Assembly: GCF_900111925.1 (NCBI RefSeq)
Contig: NZ_FOKA01000010.1
Span: forward strand, 98,347-162,346
Origin: Cellulomonas marina
Lineage (GTDB): Bacteria > Actinomycetota > Actinomycetes > Actinomycetales > Cellulomonadaceae
DNA: 64,000 nucleotides
Direction of reading: 5' to 3'
Shown in pieces: positions 1 to 8,277 of this stretch; the stretch's first letter is position 1; each line of letters begins with the position of its first letter. Under the pieces are notes generated by a model. It saw only the letters and a list, made by a program, of their open reading frames with translations, was not told the DNA's origin and made no database searches. The position numbers and the translations under genes were made by a program.

Positions 1-2
1 CG

Positions 3-713
3 GTGCTCGCGCCCGGCGTCGGGACGCTCGTGCCCGAGCCCGGCGGACCGGGGGGCGTGCGGCGGCAGGACGACGGGCAGGAGGACGGGCAGGACGAGGC
101 ATGGGTGGCGGTCCGGCGGCTGCCGGGCGCCGTCGCCGACCTCGGGGGAGGGCACCGCGGCGGCACCGTGCGGCTGCGCGCGGGCGCGGGGCTCGAGGCG
201 GCCCTGCCGGCGTTCGTCGGACGCCGGCTCACCTCGCCGTGGGCGCGGCTCACGCTCGGGCTGCCGGAGCGCGACGCGGGCGTCCCGGCGGACGACGAGG
301 TCGGGCTCGCGCTGCGGCTCTCGTCGCGGCAGTGGGTGACGGCGGGGGTGCGCGACGGGCGGCTGGTGGTGACCTCGTGCCGGGACGGCGTGCCGGAGGC
401 GGTGGCGGACGTCGTGGCGGGGGTGGCGGTCGGCGGCGGCGGCACGGTCGTGGTCGCGCTCGAGGGCGCGCGGGCGGAGGTCGCCTGGTCGCCGGGCGGG
501 CGGGGGGCCGGGACCGAGGGGGACGGGCCCGCCGGCGCCGGTGCCACCCTCGTGCCCGTCGCCGCGCTCGACGTGCGGCACCTGTCCCCTTCGCACGCCG
601 GGGGGTTCGTCGGGGTGGTGTACGGCCCCTACGCCACCGGCACCGGGACGCACCTCGTCGGGCCGCTGCACGAGCGCACGCCTCACCCGGCCGCCGGGAG
701 ATCCGCGGGGTAG
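3..713 (+). CDS. C-terminal part of a GH43-type glycosidase (5' end outside window)
   Basis: The frame is open to the left edge, so only about the last 236 residues are visible and the GTG at position 3 is not a real start. The visible part reads like the C-terminal beta-sandwich of family 43 glycosidases (beta-xylosidase/arabinofuranosidase type): a strand PAFVGRRLTSPWARL, a middle SSRQWVTAGVRDGRLVV, and a closing HAGGFVGVVYGPYATGTG that resembles the GGFTG-x-VVG-x-YATG end of that module. The catalytic propeller would lie upstream and cannot be checked. A GC-rich hairpin follows the stop. The family call rests on the pattern of this accessory domain only; another sugar-active enzyme with the same fold is possible. 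Confidence 0.5.
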   Translation: MLAPGVGTLVPEPGGPGGVRRQDDGQEDGQDEAWVAVRRLPGAVADLGGGHRGGTVRLRAGAGLEAALPAFVGRRLTSPWARLTLGLPERDAGVPADDEVGLALRLSSRQWVTAGVRDGRLVVTSCRDGVPEAVADVVAGVAVGGGGTVVVALEGARAEVAWSPGGRGAGTEGDGPAGAGATLVPVAALDVRHLSPSHAGGFVGVVYGPYATGTGTHLVGPLHERTPHPAAGRSAG

Positions 714-720
714 CAGCCGC

Positions 721-739
721 GCCCGGCCGTCGGCCGGGC
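721..739. terminator. Hairpin between convergent genes
   Basis: A perfect 8-bp stem, GCCCGGCC with GGCCGGGC and loop gtc, lies in the 31 bp between the GH43 stop and the stop of the flavin oxidoreductase on the other strand. No T-run follows on either side, as is usual at this G+C. It probably ends transcription from both directions. Confidence 0.6.
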
Positions 740-744
740 CCTGC

Positions 745-1767
745 TCAGCGCCAGCCCAGGGCCGGCGCCACGTGCACGAGCAGGCTCTCCAGCAGGTGGG
801 CGTTGTACTCCACGCCGAGCTGGTTGGGCACGGTGACGAGGAGGGTGTCCGCCGCGGCGACCGCCTCGTCCTCCGCCAGCTCCCGCGCGAGCACGTCCGG
901 CTCGGCGGCGTAGCTGCGACCGAAGATCGCCGGGTTCGGCCCGTCGATGTACCCGACCTGGTCGCGGTCCTGACCGCCGCGCCCGAAGAGGGCGCGGTCC
1001 CGGTCGTCGGTGATCGCCACGATGCTGCGGCTGACGGACACCCGCGGGGTGCGCTCGTGGCCCGCCTCGGCCCAGGCCTTGCGGAACGCCTCGATCTGGT
1101 GTGCCTGCTGGACGTGGAACGGCTCGTCCGACTCGGCGTCCTTGAGCGTCGAGCTCATGAGGTTCATGCCCTGCTGCGCCGCCCACACCGCGGTGGCGTC
1201 GGAGCCGGCGCCCCACCAGATCCGCTCGCGCAGCCCCTCCGCGTAGGGCTCGAGCCGCAGGAGCCCGGGCGGGTTGGGGAACATCGGCCGCGGGGCCGGC
1301 TGCGCGAAGCCCTCGCCCTCGAGCACCCGCAGCAGGACCTCGGTGCGCTCGCGGGCCATGTCGGCGGAGGTCTGCCCCTCGCGTGGCGCGTAGCCGAAGT
1401 AGCGGAAGCCGTCGACGACCTGCTCGGGCGACCCCCGGCTCACGCCGAGCTGCAGCCGCCCGCCCGCGATGAGGTCCGCCGCACCGGCGTCCTCCGCCAT
1501 GTACAGCGGGTTCTCGTACCGCATGTCGATGACGCCGGTGCCGAGCTCGATCCGGCTCGTCCGCGCGCCGGCGGCCGCGAGCAGCGGGAAGGGCGAGGCG
1601 AGCTGGCGCGCGAAGTGGTGGACGCGGAAGTACGCGCCGTCGGCGCCCAGCTCCTCCGCTGCCTCGGCGAGCTCGATGGACTGCAGCAGCACGTCGGCGG
1701 CCGACCGGGTCTGCGAGGACGGGGACGGCGTCCAGTGGCCGAAGGAGAGGAACCCGATGCTCTTCAC
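745..1767 (-). CDS. LLM-class (luciferase-like) flavin-dependent oxidoreductase
   Basis: A 340-residue bacterial luciferase-fold protein. The start is taken at the GTG giving VKSIGFLSFGHW, which places the first beta strand at the N-terminus as in the family; the frame runs 33 codons further upstream but that part looks noncoding and overlaps the divergent small gene. Family landmarks are GADGAYFRVHHFARQLASP near residue 45, SRIELGTGVIDMRYENPLY, and LIAGGRLQLGVSRGSPEQV. Such enzymes use FMN or F420 to oxidise small organic substrates; the substrate here is unknown. It is a single gene, convergent with the GH43 fragment. Confidence 0.85.
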   Translation of the reverse strand: MKSIGFLSFGHWTPSPSSQTRSAADVLLQSIELAEAAEELGADGAYFRVHHFARQLASPFPLLAAAGARTSRIELGTGVIDMRYENPLYMAEDAGAADLIAGGRLQLGVSRGSPEQVVDGFRYFGYAPREGQTSADMARERTEVLLRVLEGEGFAQPAPRPMFPNPPGLLRLEPYAEGLRERIWWGAGSDATAVWAAQQGMNLMSSTLKDAESDEPFHVQQAHQIEAFRKAWAEAGHERTPRVSVSRSIVAITDDRDRALFGRGGQDRDQVGYIDGPNPAIFGRSYAAEPDVLARELAEDEAVAAADTLLVTVPNQLGVEYNAHLLESLLVHVAPALGWR

Positions 1768-1864
1768 ACCGTGCCGAACGCGGGGGCGGGCGGGTGGCAT
1801 TCCGTCGCCGCTCCGCGCCCCCCGGACGGATGGCGTGTCGGACCCGGCGGGCAGGATGCGCGGC

Positions 1865-2113
1865 ATGCCCGACTACCTGGCCCACGTGACGGTCCCCGAC
1901 GTGCCCGACTCCGACACCCGCGACGGGATGCGTGACGCGCTCGGCGCGCTGCGTGACGACGCCCCGCCGGCGTTCGACGTCCCGCGCGCGGTGGTGTTCG
2001 AGGTGCGGGGCGAGGCGACGGACCTCGGGAGCGCGGTGCGCGAGGCGCGCGCCCATGCGCTCGAGGTCCTCGACGAGCTGCCGCACGAGGTCGAGGTGGT
2101 GCCGCTGGGCTGA
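1865..2113 (+). CDS. Small conserved-looking hypothetical protein (82 aa)
   Basis: Starts at an ATG (MPDYLAHVTVPDVPDSD) preceded by CAGGAT and a 7-nt spacer, which fits a weak leaderless start. The product is acidic with an alternating beta-alpha-beta pattern (YLAHVTVPDV, PRAVVFEVRGEATDLGSAV, ARAHALEVLDEL, EVEVVPLG) that could be a small ferredoxin-like fold. It is divergent from the flavin oxidoreductase (97 bp between starts) and lies 121 bp before phoX. No function is recognised. Confidence 0.6.
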   Translation: MPDYLAHVTVPDVPDSDTRDGMRDALGALRDDAPPAFDVPRAVVFEVRGEATDLGSAVREARAHALEVLDELPHEVEVVPLG

Positions 2114-2138
2114 CCTCGTCTCCCGGCCGCCACGGCAC

Positions 2139-2182
2139 GTTCACCCGCAGGTGTCATCACGGTCACCCGGCGGTCCCACGGC
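2139..2182 (+). promoter_or_regulatory. PHO box (PhoP-binding direct repeats) and promoter of phoX
   Basis: Four in-phase 11-nt units begin at 2139, 2150, 2161 and 2172 with GTTCACC, GGTGTCA, GGTCACC and GGTCCCA. Units one and three match the actinobacterial PHO-box core G(G/T)TCACC very well and the other two partly. A -10-like TAGCGT lies at 2188-2193, just downstream, and the phoX start follows about 40 nt later. The arrangement fits activation by phosphorylated PhoP when phosphate is scarce. Confidence 0.7.
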
Positions 2183-2233
2183 ATTCCTAGCGTGGCGGCG
2201 TCACCCGGAACCCCCACCCGACCTGGAGCGACG

Positions 2234-4270
2234 ATGACGCTGACCTCACCCGGACTGCGCCGGATGCTGCCGATGACCGGCCACACCATGGGCAGCCGGT
2301 CCGCGGCGACCTGCCACTACAAGTGCGGTGACGCCTGCCTGCGTGACGTCTCGAGCACCTCGACCGCGCCGCACTTCCAGGCGGTGGCGGAGACGGCGCT
2401 GTCCCGCCGTGCCGTGCTCGCGGGCATGGGGCTCGTGGCGGCCGTGGCCTCGGTGGGCTCGGCGGTGCTGCGCCCCGAGCGGGCGGCCGCTGCGGCGCGC
2501 ACCGCCGCGTGGGCGCAGGTGTCGGACACCTTCGGCTTCGCGCCCGTGGCGCCGGTCGAGCGGACCGTCGACGCCTTCACCGTGCCCGACGGCTTCGACT
2601 GGCACCCGATCATCCGCTGGGGCGACCCCGTGGTCGCCGGCGCGCCGGCGTTCGACCTCGACGACCAGAGCGCCGAGGCCCAGGAGCAGCAGTTCGGCTA
2701 CAACAACGACTACCTGGCGATCCTCCCGCAGGGCGACGGCACGGCCCTGCTCGTGGCCAACCACGAGTACACGAACGAGAACCTCATGGTCCCCGGCTTC
2801 GTTGACGAGGAGTCGCTCACGGTCGAGCAGCTGCGGACCTCCATCGCCGCGCACGGCATGTCCGTGGTGCAGGTGGAGCGCCGTGGCGACGACCCGCGCT
2901 GGTACCCCGTCGCGTCCCCGTTCGGCCGCAGGTTCAGCGCGCTGAGCACGCGGTTCCGTCTCACCGGTCCGGTCGTCGGCCACGAGCTCGTGCGCACGAG
3001 CACCAACCCGCGTGGCACGTCCGTCATCGGCACGCTGAACAACTGCGCCGGCGGCCACACCCCGTGGGGCACGGTCCTGTCGGGCGAGGAGAACGTCGAC
3101 CAGTACTTCCGGGGGGACCCGGCCGCCGCCGACCCGCGCAACAACGAGATGTACGGCCTCGTCGGAGACGACGGCGAGGCGGGCACCGGCCGCTACTGGT
3201 GGAAGGTCGACCCGCGCTTCGACATGGCGCAGGAGCCGAACGAGTTCAACCGGTTCGGCTGGGTCGTCGAGATCGACCCGACGGACCCGTCCTCGGTCCC
3301 GCTCAAGCACACGGCCCTCGGCCGGTTCAAGCACGAGGGCGCGACGGTCGCCGTCGCGGCCGACCGCCGCCTCGTCGTCTACATGGGCGACGACCAGGCC
3401 AACCAGCACCTCTACAAGTTCGTCTCGAAGGGCAAGCTCGGCGGCAGCCTGCGCAACGGCTCCTTCCTGCTGCAGCAGGGGGACCTGTACGTCGCGCGGT
3501 TCTCGGCCGAGGGCGACCCGGCGGCCGACTACGACGGCACCGGCGAGTGGATCCCGCTGACCAAGGGCGGCCGCTCGATGGTCCCGGGGATGTCCCTCGA
3601 GGAGGTGCTGGTGTTCACGCGCCTCGCCGCGGCGGCGGTCGGCGCCACGCCGATGGACCGGCCCGAGGACGTGGAGCGCAGCCCCGTCAACGGCAAGGTG
3701 TACATGGCCTGCACCAACAGCTCCTCGCGGCAGGCTCCGGGCGTGGCGAACCCGCGCTCGAAGAACCGCTGGGGCCACGTCGTCGAGATCACCGAGGCCG
3801 GGGACGACGCCGGCGCGACGACCTTCACCTGGGCCCTGCCGCTGGTCTGCGGCGACCCCACGGACCCGTCGACGTACTTCGCCGGCTACCCGGCCGACCA
3901 GGTCTCGCCGATCTCCTGCCCGGACAACGTCACCTTCGACTCCGCCGGCGGCCTGTGGATCTCCACGGACGGCCAGCCGGGCTCGATCGGCCTCAACGAC
4001 GCGCTGCACTACGTGCCCGTGGACGGCCCCGAGCGCGGGCACGTCCAGCAGTTCCTCGCCGTCCCGACCGGTGCCGAGACCTGCGGCCCCTGGGTCGACG
4101 TCGAGGACGGCTCGGTGTTCGTCGCCGTGCAGCACCCCGGGGAGACGGAGGGCGCCGCGGTCGACGTGCCGACCTCGACGTTCCCCTACGACGGGTCGTC
4201 GAGCCGCACGCCGCGCCCCAGCGTCGTGCAGGTGTACCGCACCACCGCCGGGGCGATGCCGCAGGGCTGA
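2234..4270 (+). CDS. phoX: PhoX-family alkaline phosphatase, Tat-exported
   Basis: A 678-residue protein of the PhoX (DUF839) family: calcium/iron-dependent secreted phosphatases that release phosphate from phosphomonoesters. The ATG at 2234 (MTLTSPGLRRML) has GGAG just upstream. Residues about 50-85 carry a twin-arginine signal, SRRAVLAGMGL, followed by a hydrophobic stretch and an Ala-rich region. Family blocks include FGYNNDYLAILP, LLVANHEYTNENLM, LNNCAGGHTPWGTVLSGEEN, GRFKHEGATV, SPVNGKVYMACTN and CPDNVTFDSAGGLWISTDG. The length is normal for the family. The PHO box upstream supports phosphate-starvation control. A strong hairpin follows the stop. Confidence 0.93.
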   Translation: MTLTSPGLRRMLPMTGHTMGSRSAATCHYKCGDACLRDVSSTSTAPHFQAVAETALSRRAVLAGMGLVAAVASVGSAVLRPERAAAAARTAAWAQVSDTFGFAPVAPVERTVDAFTVPDGFDWHPIIRWGDPVVAGAPAFDLDDQSAEAQEQQFGYNNDYLAILPQGDGTALLVANHEYTNENLMVPGFVDEESLTVEQLRTSIAAHGMSVVQVERRGDDPRWYPVASPFGRRFSALSTRFRLTGPVVGHELVRTSTNPRGTSVIGTLNNCAGGHTPWGTVLSGEENVDQYFRGDPAAADPRNNEMYGLVGDDGEAGTGRYWWKVDPRFDMAQEPNEFNRFGWVVEIDPTDPSSVPLKHTALGRFKHEGATVAVAADRRLVVYMGDDQANQHLYKFVSKGKLGGSLRNGSFLLQQGDLYVARFSAEGDPAADYDGTGEWIPLTKGGRSMVPGMSLEEVLVFTRLAAAAVGATPMDRPEDVERSPVNGKVYMACTNSSSRQAPGVANPRSKNRWGHVVEITEAGDDAGATTFTWALPLVCGDPTDPSTYFAGYPADQVSPISCPDNVTFDSAGGLWISTDGQPGSIGLNDALHYVPVDGPERGHVQQFLAVPTGAETCGPWVDVEDGSVFVAVQHPGETEGAAVDVPTSTFPYDGSSSRTPRPSVVQVYRTTAGAMPQG

Positions 4271-4286
4271 CCCCCGCTCCCACGCG

Positions 4287-4322
4287 CCGGCCGGTGCCGT
4301 CCTCACGGGCGGCACCGGCCGG
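4287..4322. terminator. Strong hairpin after phoX
   Basis: A perfect 13-bp stem, CCGGCCGGTGCCG (4287-4299) with CGGCACCGGCCGG (4310-4322), loop of 10 nt. It starts 16 nt after the phoX stop and ends 3 nt before the first recognisable codon of the racemase remnant, so it probably terminates phoX transcription and also marks the edge of the deletion. Confidence 0.65.
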
Positions 4323-4325
4323 TGC

Positions 4326-4997
4326 GGCGGGCTGCACTCCGCCCGCCTGCTGCTCGCGTCCGTCGACTTCGCCGAGATCGAGGCGCTGCAGGTCGCGGGG
4401 GAGTGGGACCGGGCCGGTGACGTGCTCGCGGACGTCGCCCGAGGGCTGGTCGCGGGCGGCGCGGAGCTCCTGCTGCTGTGCACGAACACGATGCACCTCG
4501 TCGCCGACCAGGTGCAGGCCGCGGTCCCGGTGCCGCTGCTGCACGTCGCGGACGTCACCGCGGCGGCGGTGCGCCGTGAGGGCGTGGCGACCGTCGGGCT
4601 GCTGGGCACGGCCTTCACGATGGAGCAGGCCTTCTACCGGGACCGGCTCGAGGGGCACGGCCTGCGCGTGCTGGTGCCGGATGCCGAGGACCGCGCCGAG
4701 GTGCACCGCGTCATCTACGACGAGCTGTGCCGCGGCGTGGTCCGCGAGGAGTCGCGGCAGGCCTACCGGGAGGTCATCGCCCGTCTGGTCGCCGCAGGTG
4801 CGCAGGGTGTCGTCCTGGGCTGCACGGAGATCGAGCTCCTCGTCGGCGCGACCGACAGCCCGGTCCCGGTCTTCCCGACGACGCGCCTGCACGTCGAGGC
4901 GGCCCTCGACGTAGCGCTCGATCGAGCGCTCGACGGGACGCCCGAGACGGCGCCGGCCGCCGACGTGGCGCCCGCCCCGGAGGCGCCGCCCTCCTGA
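4326..4997 (+). pseudogene. Aspartate/glutamate racemase family, 5'-truncated
   Basis: From 4326 the frame matches the YgeA-type racemase family: GGLHSARLLLASVDFAEIEA, LLLLCTNTMHLVADQV with the first catalytic Cys, and GVVLGCTEIELLV with the second. Intact relatives have 30-odd residues before GGLHSA, including a GGMSWEST-type segment that helps bind substrate. Here that segment is absent: phoX ends only 55 bp upstream and the gap is filled by its terminator hairpin. No ATG, GTG or TTG occurs in frame between the phoX stop and the homology; the nearest in-frame ATG is inside phoX at 4071. The body shows no frameshift, so the loss looks recent or the C-terminal part is retained by chance. Confidence 0.75.
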
Positions 4998-5023
4998 GGT
5001 CCTCGGCGAGGTGACGGGCCGCG

Positions 5024-5704
5024 CTACGCCGAGGTACCGCTGCGGCCCCCGGAGCCACGGCGTGTCGTGGCGCCTCGACGCGCCCGCAGCACCACGTCCT
5101 CGGTGTGGTGGCTGCCGGCTCCCGTGGAGAGGTCCCGGGGGCGGCGCTCGTCGACCTCGACCTCCCAGCCGTCGCCGAGCAGCCGGGCGACGTCTGCGGG
5201 CAGGACGTACTCGGCCAGGTCGAAGCCGGCCGTGCGGGCGGCGTCGTCGTCGACCGCGTGGTGGACGACGAGGAGCATGCCGCCGGGGGCGACTGCCGCG
5301 AGCAGCGCGCGCTCGGCGGCGTCGTCGTCGGGGGACGTGCGCCGCAGCGCGGGGTACTGCGCCGAGACGAGGTCGAAGGCCCCGGACGGGAAGCGCGCGT
5401 CGAGGAGCCCGGCGTGGAGCCAGGTGACCGCGACGCCCGCCTGCTCCGCGTGCCGCGCGGCGCGGTCGAGCGCCACACGGGACACGTCGAGGGCGGTCAC
5501 GTCCCACCCGCGCCCGGCCAGCCACACCGCGTCGGCCCCCTCCCCGCACCCGACATCCAGGGCGCGGCCCGGCGTCAGGTCGGCGACCTCGGCGACGAGG
5601 GCGCCGTTGGGCGTGCCGCTCCAGAGCTTCTCCGCCTCCGCGTAGCGCCCGTCCCACTCGGCCGCCGTCGCGGGATCCAGCTCTGCAGGGGGGAGGTGCG
5701 CCAT
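5024..5704 (-). CDS. Class I SAM-dependent methyltransferase
   Basis: A 226-residue Rossmann-fold methyltransferase. The SAM-binding glycine loop is GRALDVGCGEGADAVWLA (near residue 50), followed by an acidic residue in WDVTALDVSRVAL and a motif II-like FDLVSAQYPAL. The N-terminus (AEWDGRYAEAEKLWSG-PN) is of the type seen in TehB-like methyltransferases that may act on small molecules or metalloids. The start is uncertain: the ATG at 5704 is used, but a GTG five codons upstream is possible. It ends 26 bp after the racemase remnant, convergent to it. The substrate is unknown. Confidence 0.8.
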   Translation of the reverse strand: MAHLPPAELDPATAAEWDGRYAEAEKLWSGTPNGALVAEVADLTPGRALDVGCGEGADAVWLAGRGWDVTALDVSRVALDRAARHAEQAGVAVTWLHAGLLDARFPSGAFDLVSAQYPALRRTSPDDDAAERALLAAVAPGGMLLVVHHAVDDDAARTAGFDLAEYVLPADVARLLGDGWEVEVDERRPRDLSTGAGSHHTEDVVLRARRGATTRRGSGGRSGTSA

Positions 5705-5746
5705 GGGCAGCAGGATCACGGTCGCCGGCCGTCGGTGTCACGGGCC

Positions 5747-5763
5747 CTTGCCGACCGGGCAAG
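5747..5763. promoter_or_regulatory. Inverted repeat CTTGCC-N5-GGCAAG in a divergent promoter region
   Basis: A perfect 6-bp inverted repeat with a 5-nt spacer lies in the 200-bp gap between the divergent methyltransferase and alcohol dehydrogenase genes, 43 bp from the first start and 141 bp from the second. Size and position fit a repressor operator. The rest of the gap is GC-rich with no other clear signal. Confidence 0.35.
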
Positions 5764-5904
5764 AACGCGGGTGGCCGTCGTCGCGCTGACGGGGCCGTCC
5801 ACCGGAGCCCGCCCGGTTGCGGCGGCGGGCGCGCGTGCGAGGGTGGGCGGACGCCGCCGCCCTGCAGCCCCCGGGGCCGGGTCGGCGCCGGCGAGGGGAC
5901 CCGC

Positions 5905-7056
5905 ATGCGCGCGATGACCTACCGCGGTCCGTACAAGATCCGGGTCGAGGAGAAGGACCGCCCACGGATCGAGCACCCGCGCGACGCGATCGTCCGCGTC
6001 ACGCTGGCGACGATCTGCGGCTCCGACCTGCACCTGTACCACGGCCTCATGCCCGACACGCGGATCGGCCACACGTTCGGCCACGAGTTCGTCGGGATCG
6101 TCGACGAGGTCGGGCCCGCGGTCGAGAACCTGCAGGTCGGCGACCGGGTGCTCGTGCCGTTCAACGTGTACTGCGGCACCTGCTTCTTCTGCGCGCGCGG
6201 CCTGTACTCCAACTGCCACAACGTGAACCCCAACGCGACGGCCGTCGGCGGCATCTACGGCTACTCGCACACGACGGGCGGGTACGACGGCGGCCAGGCC
6301 GAGTACGTGCGCGTGCCCTTCGCGGACGTCGGCCCGACGCTCATCCCCGAGTGGATGTCCGACCGGGACGCCGTGCCGCTGACCGACGCCGTGTCCACGG
6401 GGTACTTCGGCGCGCAGCTCGCGGACGTCGTGGAGGGCGACGTCGTCGTCGTGCTGGGGGCGGGGCCCGTCGGGCTGACGGCGGCGCGGTCCTCCTGGCT
6501 CATGGGCGCGGGGCGCGTGATCGTCGTCGACCACCTCGACTACCGGCTGGAGAAGGCGCGCACCTGGGCCTACGCCGAGACGGTGAACTTCTCGCAGGTC
6601 AAGGACGTCGTGCTGACGCTCAAGCGCATGACGGACGGCCTCGGGGCGGACGCGGTGATCGACGCCGTCGGGGCCGAGGCCGACGGCAACCTGCTGCAGC
6701 ACGTCACGGCCGCGAAGCTCAAGCTGCAGGGCGGCTCCCCGATCGCGCTCAACTGGGCCATCGACGCGGTGCGCAAGGGCGGCACGGTGTCGGTCATGGG
6801 TGCCTACGGGCCGATGTTCAGCGCCGTGAAGTTCGGCGACGCCATGAACAAGGGCCTCACGCTGCGGATGAACCAGACGCCGGTCAAGCGCCAGCTGCCG
6901 CGCCTGTTCGAGCACGTGCGCAACGGCTTCATCACGCCGAGCGACCTGCTCACCCACACCTTCCCGCTCGACGACATCGCCGAGGCGTACCACGTGTTCG
7001 CCACGAAGCTCGACGGCTGCGTGAAGCCGGCGATCGTGCCCGGCGGCGGGCAGTGA
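5905..7056 (+). CDS. Zinc-dependent alcohol/formaldehyde dehydrogenase-like (MDR family)
   Basis: A 383-residue medium-chain dehydrogenase. The ATG at 5905 has GAGGGGAC upstream. Catalytic-zinc ligands are visible in ATICGSDLHLYHG and GHTFGHEFVGIV; the structural-zinc cysteines are in YCGTCFFCARGLYSNC; NAD(P) binding is VVVLGAGPVGLTAA. The long insertion after the structural zinc and the C-terminal NWAIDAVRKGGTVSVMGAYG place it near glutathione-independent formaldehyde dehydrogenase-like enzymes. The exact substrate cannot be read from sequence. It is followed after 81 bp by a conserved hypothetical gene on the same strand. Confidence 0.88.
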   Translation: MRAMTYRGPYKIRVEEKDRPRIEHPRDAIVRVTLATICGSDLHLYHGLMPDTRIGHTFGHEFVGIVDEVGPAVENLQVGDRVLVPFNVYCGTCFFCARGLYSNCHNVNPNATAVGGIYGYSHTTGGYDGGQAEYVRVPFADVGPTLIPEWMSDRDAVPLTDAVSTGYFGAQLADVVEGDVVVVLGAGPVGLTAARSSWLMGAGRVIVVDHLDYRLEKARTWAYAETVNFSQVKDVVLTLKRMTDGLGADAVIDAVGAEADGNLLQHVTAAKLKLQGGSPIALNWAIDAVRKGGTVSVMGAYGPMFSAVKFGDAMNKGLTLRMNQTPVKRQLPRLFEHVRNGFITPSDLLTHTFPLDDIAEAYHVFATKLDGCVKPAIVPGGGQ

Positions 7057-7137
7057 CGCCCGCAGTGACGCCCGTCGGTCACCGCGAGGTGCCACCCCGC
7101 GACGACGCGCCGACGACGAGCTGACGAGGAGACGACC

Positions 7138-7710
7138 ATGCCCTACACCGCCCGCAAGCCCCCGCTGCCCGAGACCCCTGAGCAGCTCCGCGCCCGCATC
7201 CCCGGCTGGGGCGTGGACCTGGACCCGCGCGACCGGCCCGCGTTCCCCCGCGAGGTGCCCGACGAGGCCGTCATCGCGGCCGACGCCCTCCCCGAGGCGC
7301 AGCCGGAGGACCGGCCACGCGAGCGCTCGATCGAGCACATGCGTCTGACGCCCGTGTTCGGGACGGCTCAGCCGCTGCACGGCGTGTCGGGGGCGGTGCG
7401 CCGGCTCGCCTACGCGCGGTTCTCCGAGGCCCGGGCCGCGCACTGGCTGCTGCTCCTGGCCGGGGACCGCATCGAGTCGGCCGGGGCGCACGTCACCGCC
7501 CTGCTGCAGGGGAAGCCCGACGACCTCCTGCGTGAGACGGGCGTGCTCGGCGAGGTGGGGGCGCACCCCGTGCGGTCGCGGACCGGTGAGCACCGCGCGG
7601 ACCTGGCGCACGCGCCGCTCGACCCGCTCGTCGTGGTGGGGCCGTGGCTGGTCCCCGCGGCGCTCGCCGTCCTGGGGGTGCGGGCGGTCCTGCGGCGCGC
7701 ACGGCGGTGA
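7138..7710 (+). CDS. Conserved hypothetical protein with a C-terminal membrane segment
   Basis: A 190-residue protein. The ATG at 7138 has GAGGAGAC upstream. It starts with a proline-rich PYTARKPPLPETPEQLRARI and a motif PGWGVDLDPRDRPAFP, then an Ala/Leu-rich helical part (VRRLAYARFSEARAAHWLL), and ends with one likely membrane helix (VVVGPWLVPAALAVLGV) and an Arg-rich tail. It follows the dehydrogenase and overlaps the NYN gene by 4 bp (GTGA). No known domain is recognised; a membrane-attached partner of the dehydrogenase is only a guess from position. Confidence 0.7.
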   Translation: MPYTARKPPLPETPEQLRARIPGWGVDLDPRDRPAFPREVPDEAVIAADALPEAQPEDRPRERSIEHMRLTPVFGTAQPLHGVSGAVRRLAYARFSEARAAHWLLLLAGDRIESAGAHVTALLQGKPDDLLRETGVLGEVGAHPVRSRTGEHRADLAHAPLDPLVVVGPWLVPAALAVLGVRAVLRRARR

Positions 7711-8240
7711 CCGGCGGCGCGCCCGACTCCGACGCGACCGACGTCGTGGCCGACGCCGAGGCGACCGACGTCGCGCCCGACACCGACGTGACCGCCGACG
7801 ACGTCATCGCCGACCTGACCGCCGACGAGGTCGTCGCCGACGTGCTCGTGGTCGACGCGGCGAACGTCGTCGGTGCCCGGGCCGACGGCTGGTGGCGCGA
7901 CCGGGCGGGCGCTGCCGCGCGGCTCGTCGCGGCGCTCGCCGTGCTGCCGGAGCGGCCCGCGCGGGTCGTCGTGGTGCTCGAGGGACGGGCGCGGGACGCG
8001 GTGACCGAGGCCGCCGAGGCCGCCGGCGTCGAGGTGGTCCGTGCCGCGCGCGACGGCGACGACGCCGTGGTCGACGCCGTGCGGTCACGGGTGCGACCGG
8101 GCGTCGACGTGCTCGTCGTGACGTCGGACCGCGAGCTGCGGGCACGGGTGGAGGCGGAGGGCGCGCGGGCACGGGGCGCGGGGTGGCTCCAGGGGCAAAT
8201 CGACGCGGTGCACCGCCCCGGCCGGACACCGCGCGTTTGA
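7707..8240 (+). CDS. NYN/PIN-like domain protein (YacP-type putative ribonuclease)
   Basis: A 177-residue protein starting at a GTG that overlaps the previous stop (GTGA), so translation is probably coupled. Residues 1-40 are an acidic Asp/Ala/Val-rich leader. The NYN core starts at VLVVDAANVVGARADGWWRD (the DxxN position of the family is D-A-A-N) and continues ARVVVVLEGRA, DGDDAVVDAV and VLVVTSDRELRARV, matching the Asp pattern of PIN-like nucleases. These proteins usually cut RNA, but the target here is unknown. Confidence 0.75.
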   Translation: MTGGAPDSDATDVVADAEATDVAPDTDVTADDVIADLTADEVVADVLVVDAANVVGARADGWWRDRAGAAARLVAALAVLPERPARVVVVLEGRARDAVTEAAEAAGVEVVRAARDGDDAVVDAVRSRVRPGVDVLVVTSDRELRARVEAEGARARGAGWLQGQIDAVHRPGRTPRV

Positions 8241-8256
8241 TCGACATTCACGCATA

Positions 8257-8277
8257 ACCTATTGACGTTCGATAGGT
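8257..8277. promoter_or_regulatory. Palindrome ACCTAT-N9-ATAGGT in an AT-richer patch
   Basis: Inverted repeat ACCTAT (8257-8262) and ATAGGT (8272-8277) with 9 nt between. It lies in the most AT-rich stretch of this area (8236-8277), which also contains TTGATC and TTGACG hexamers that could be -35 elements. It sits between the NYN gene and the DedA gene, so it may be an operator for the latter. The DNA from 8278 to 8428 shows no other clear signal except a possible 47-codon ORF (8298-8441). Confidence 0.4.
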
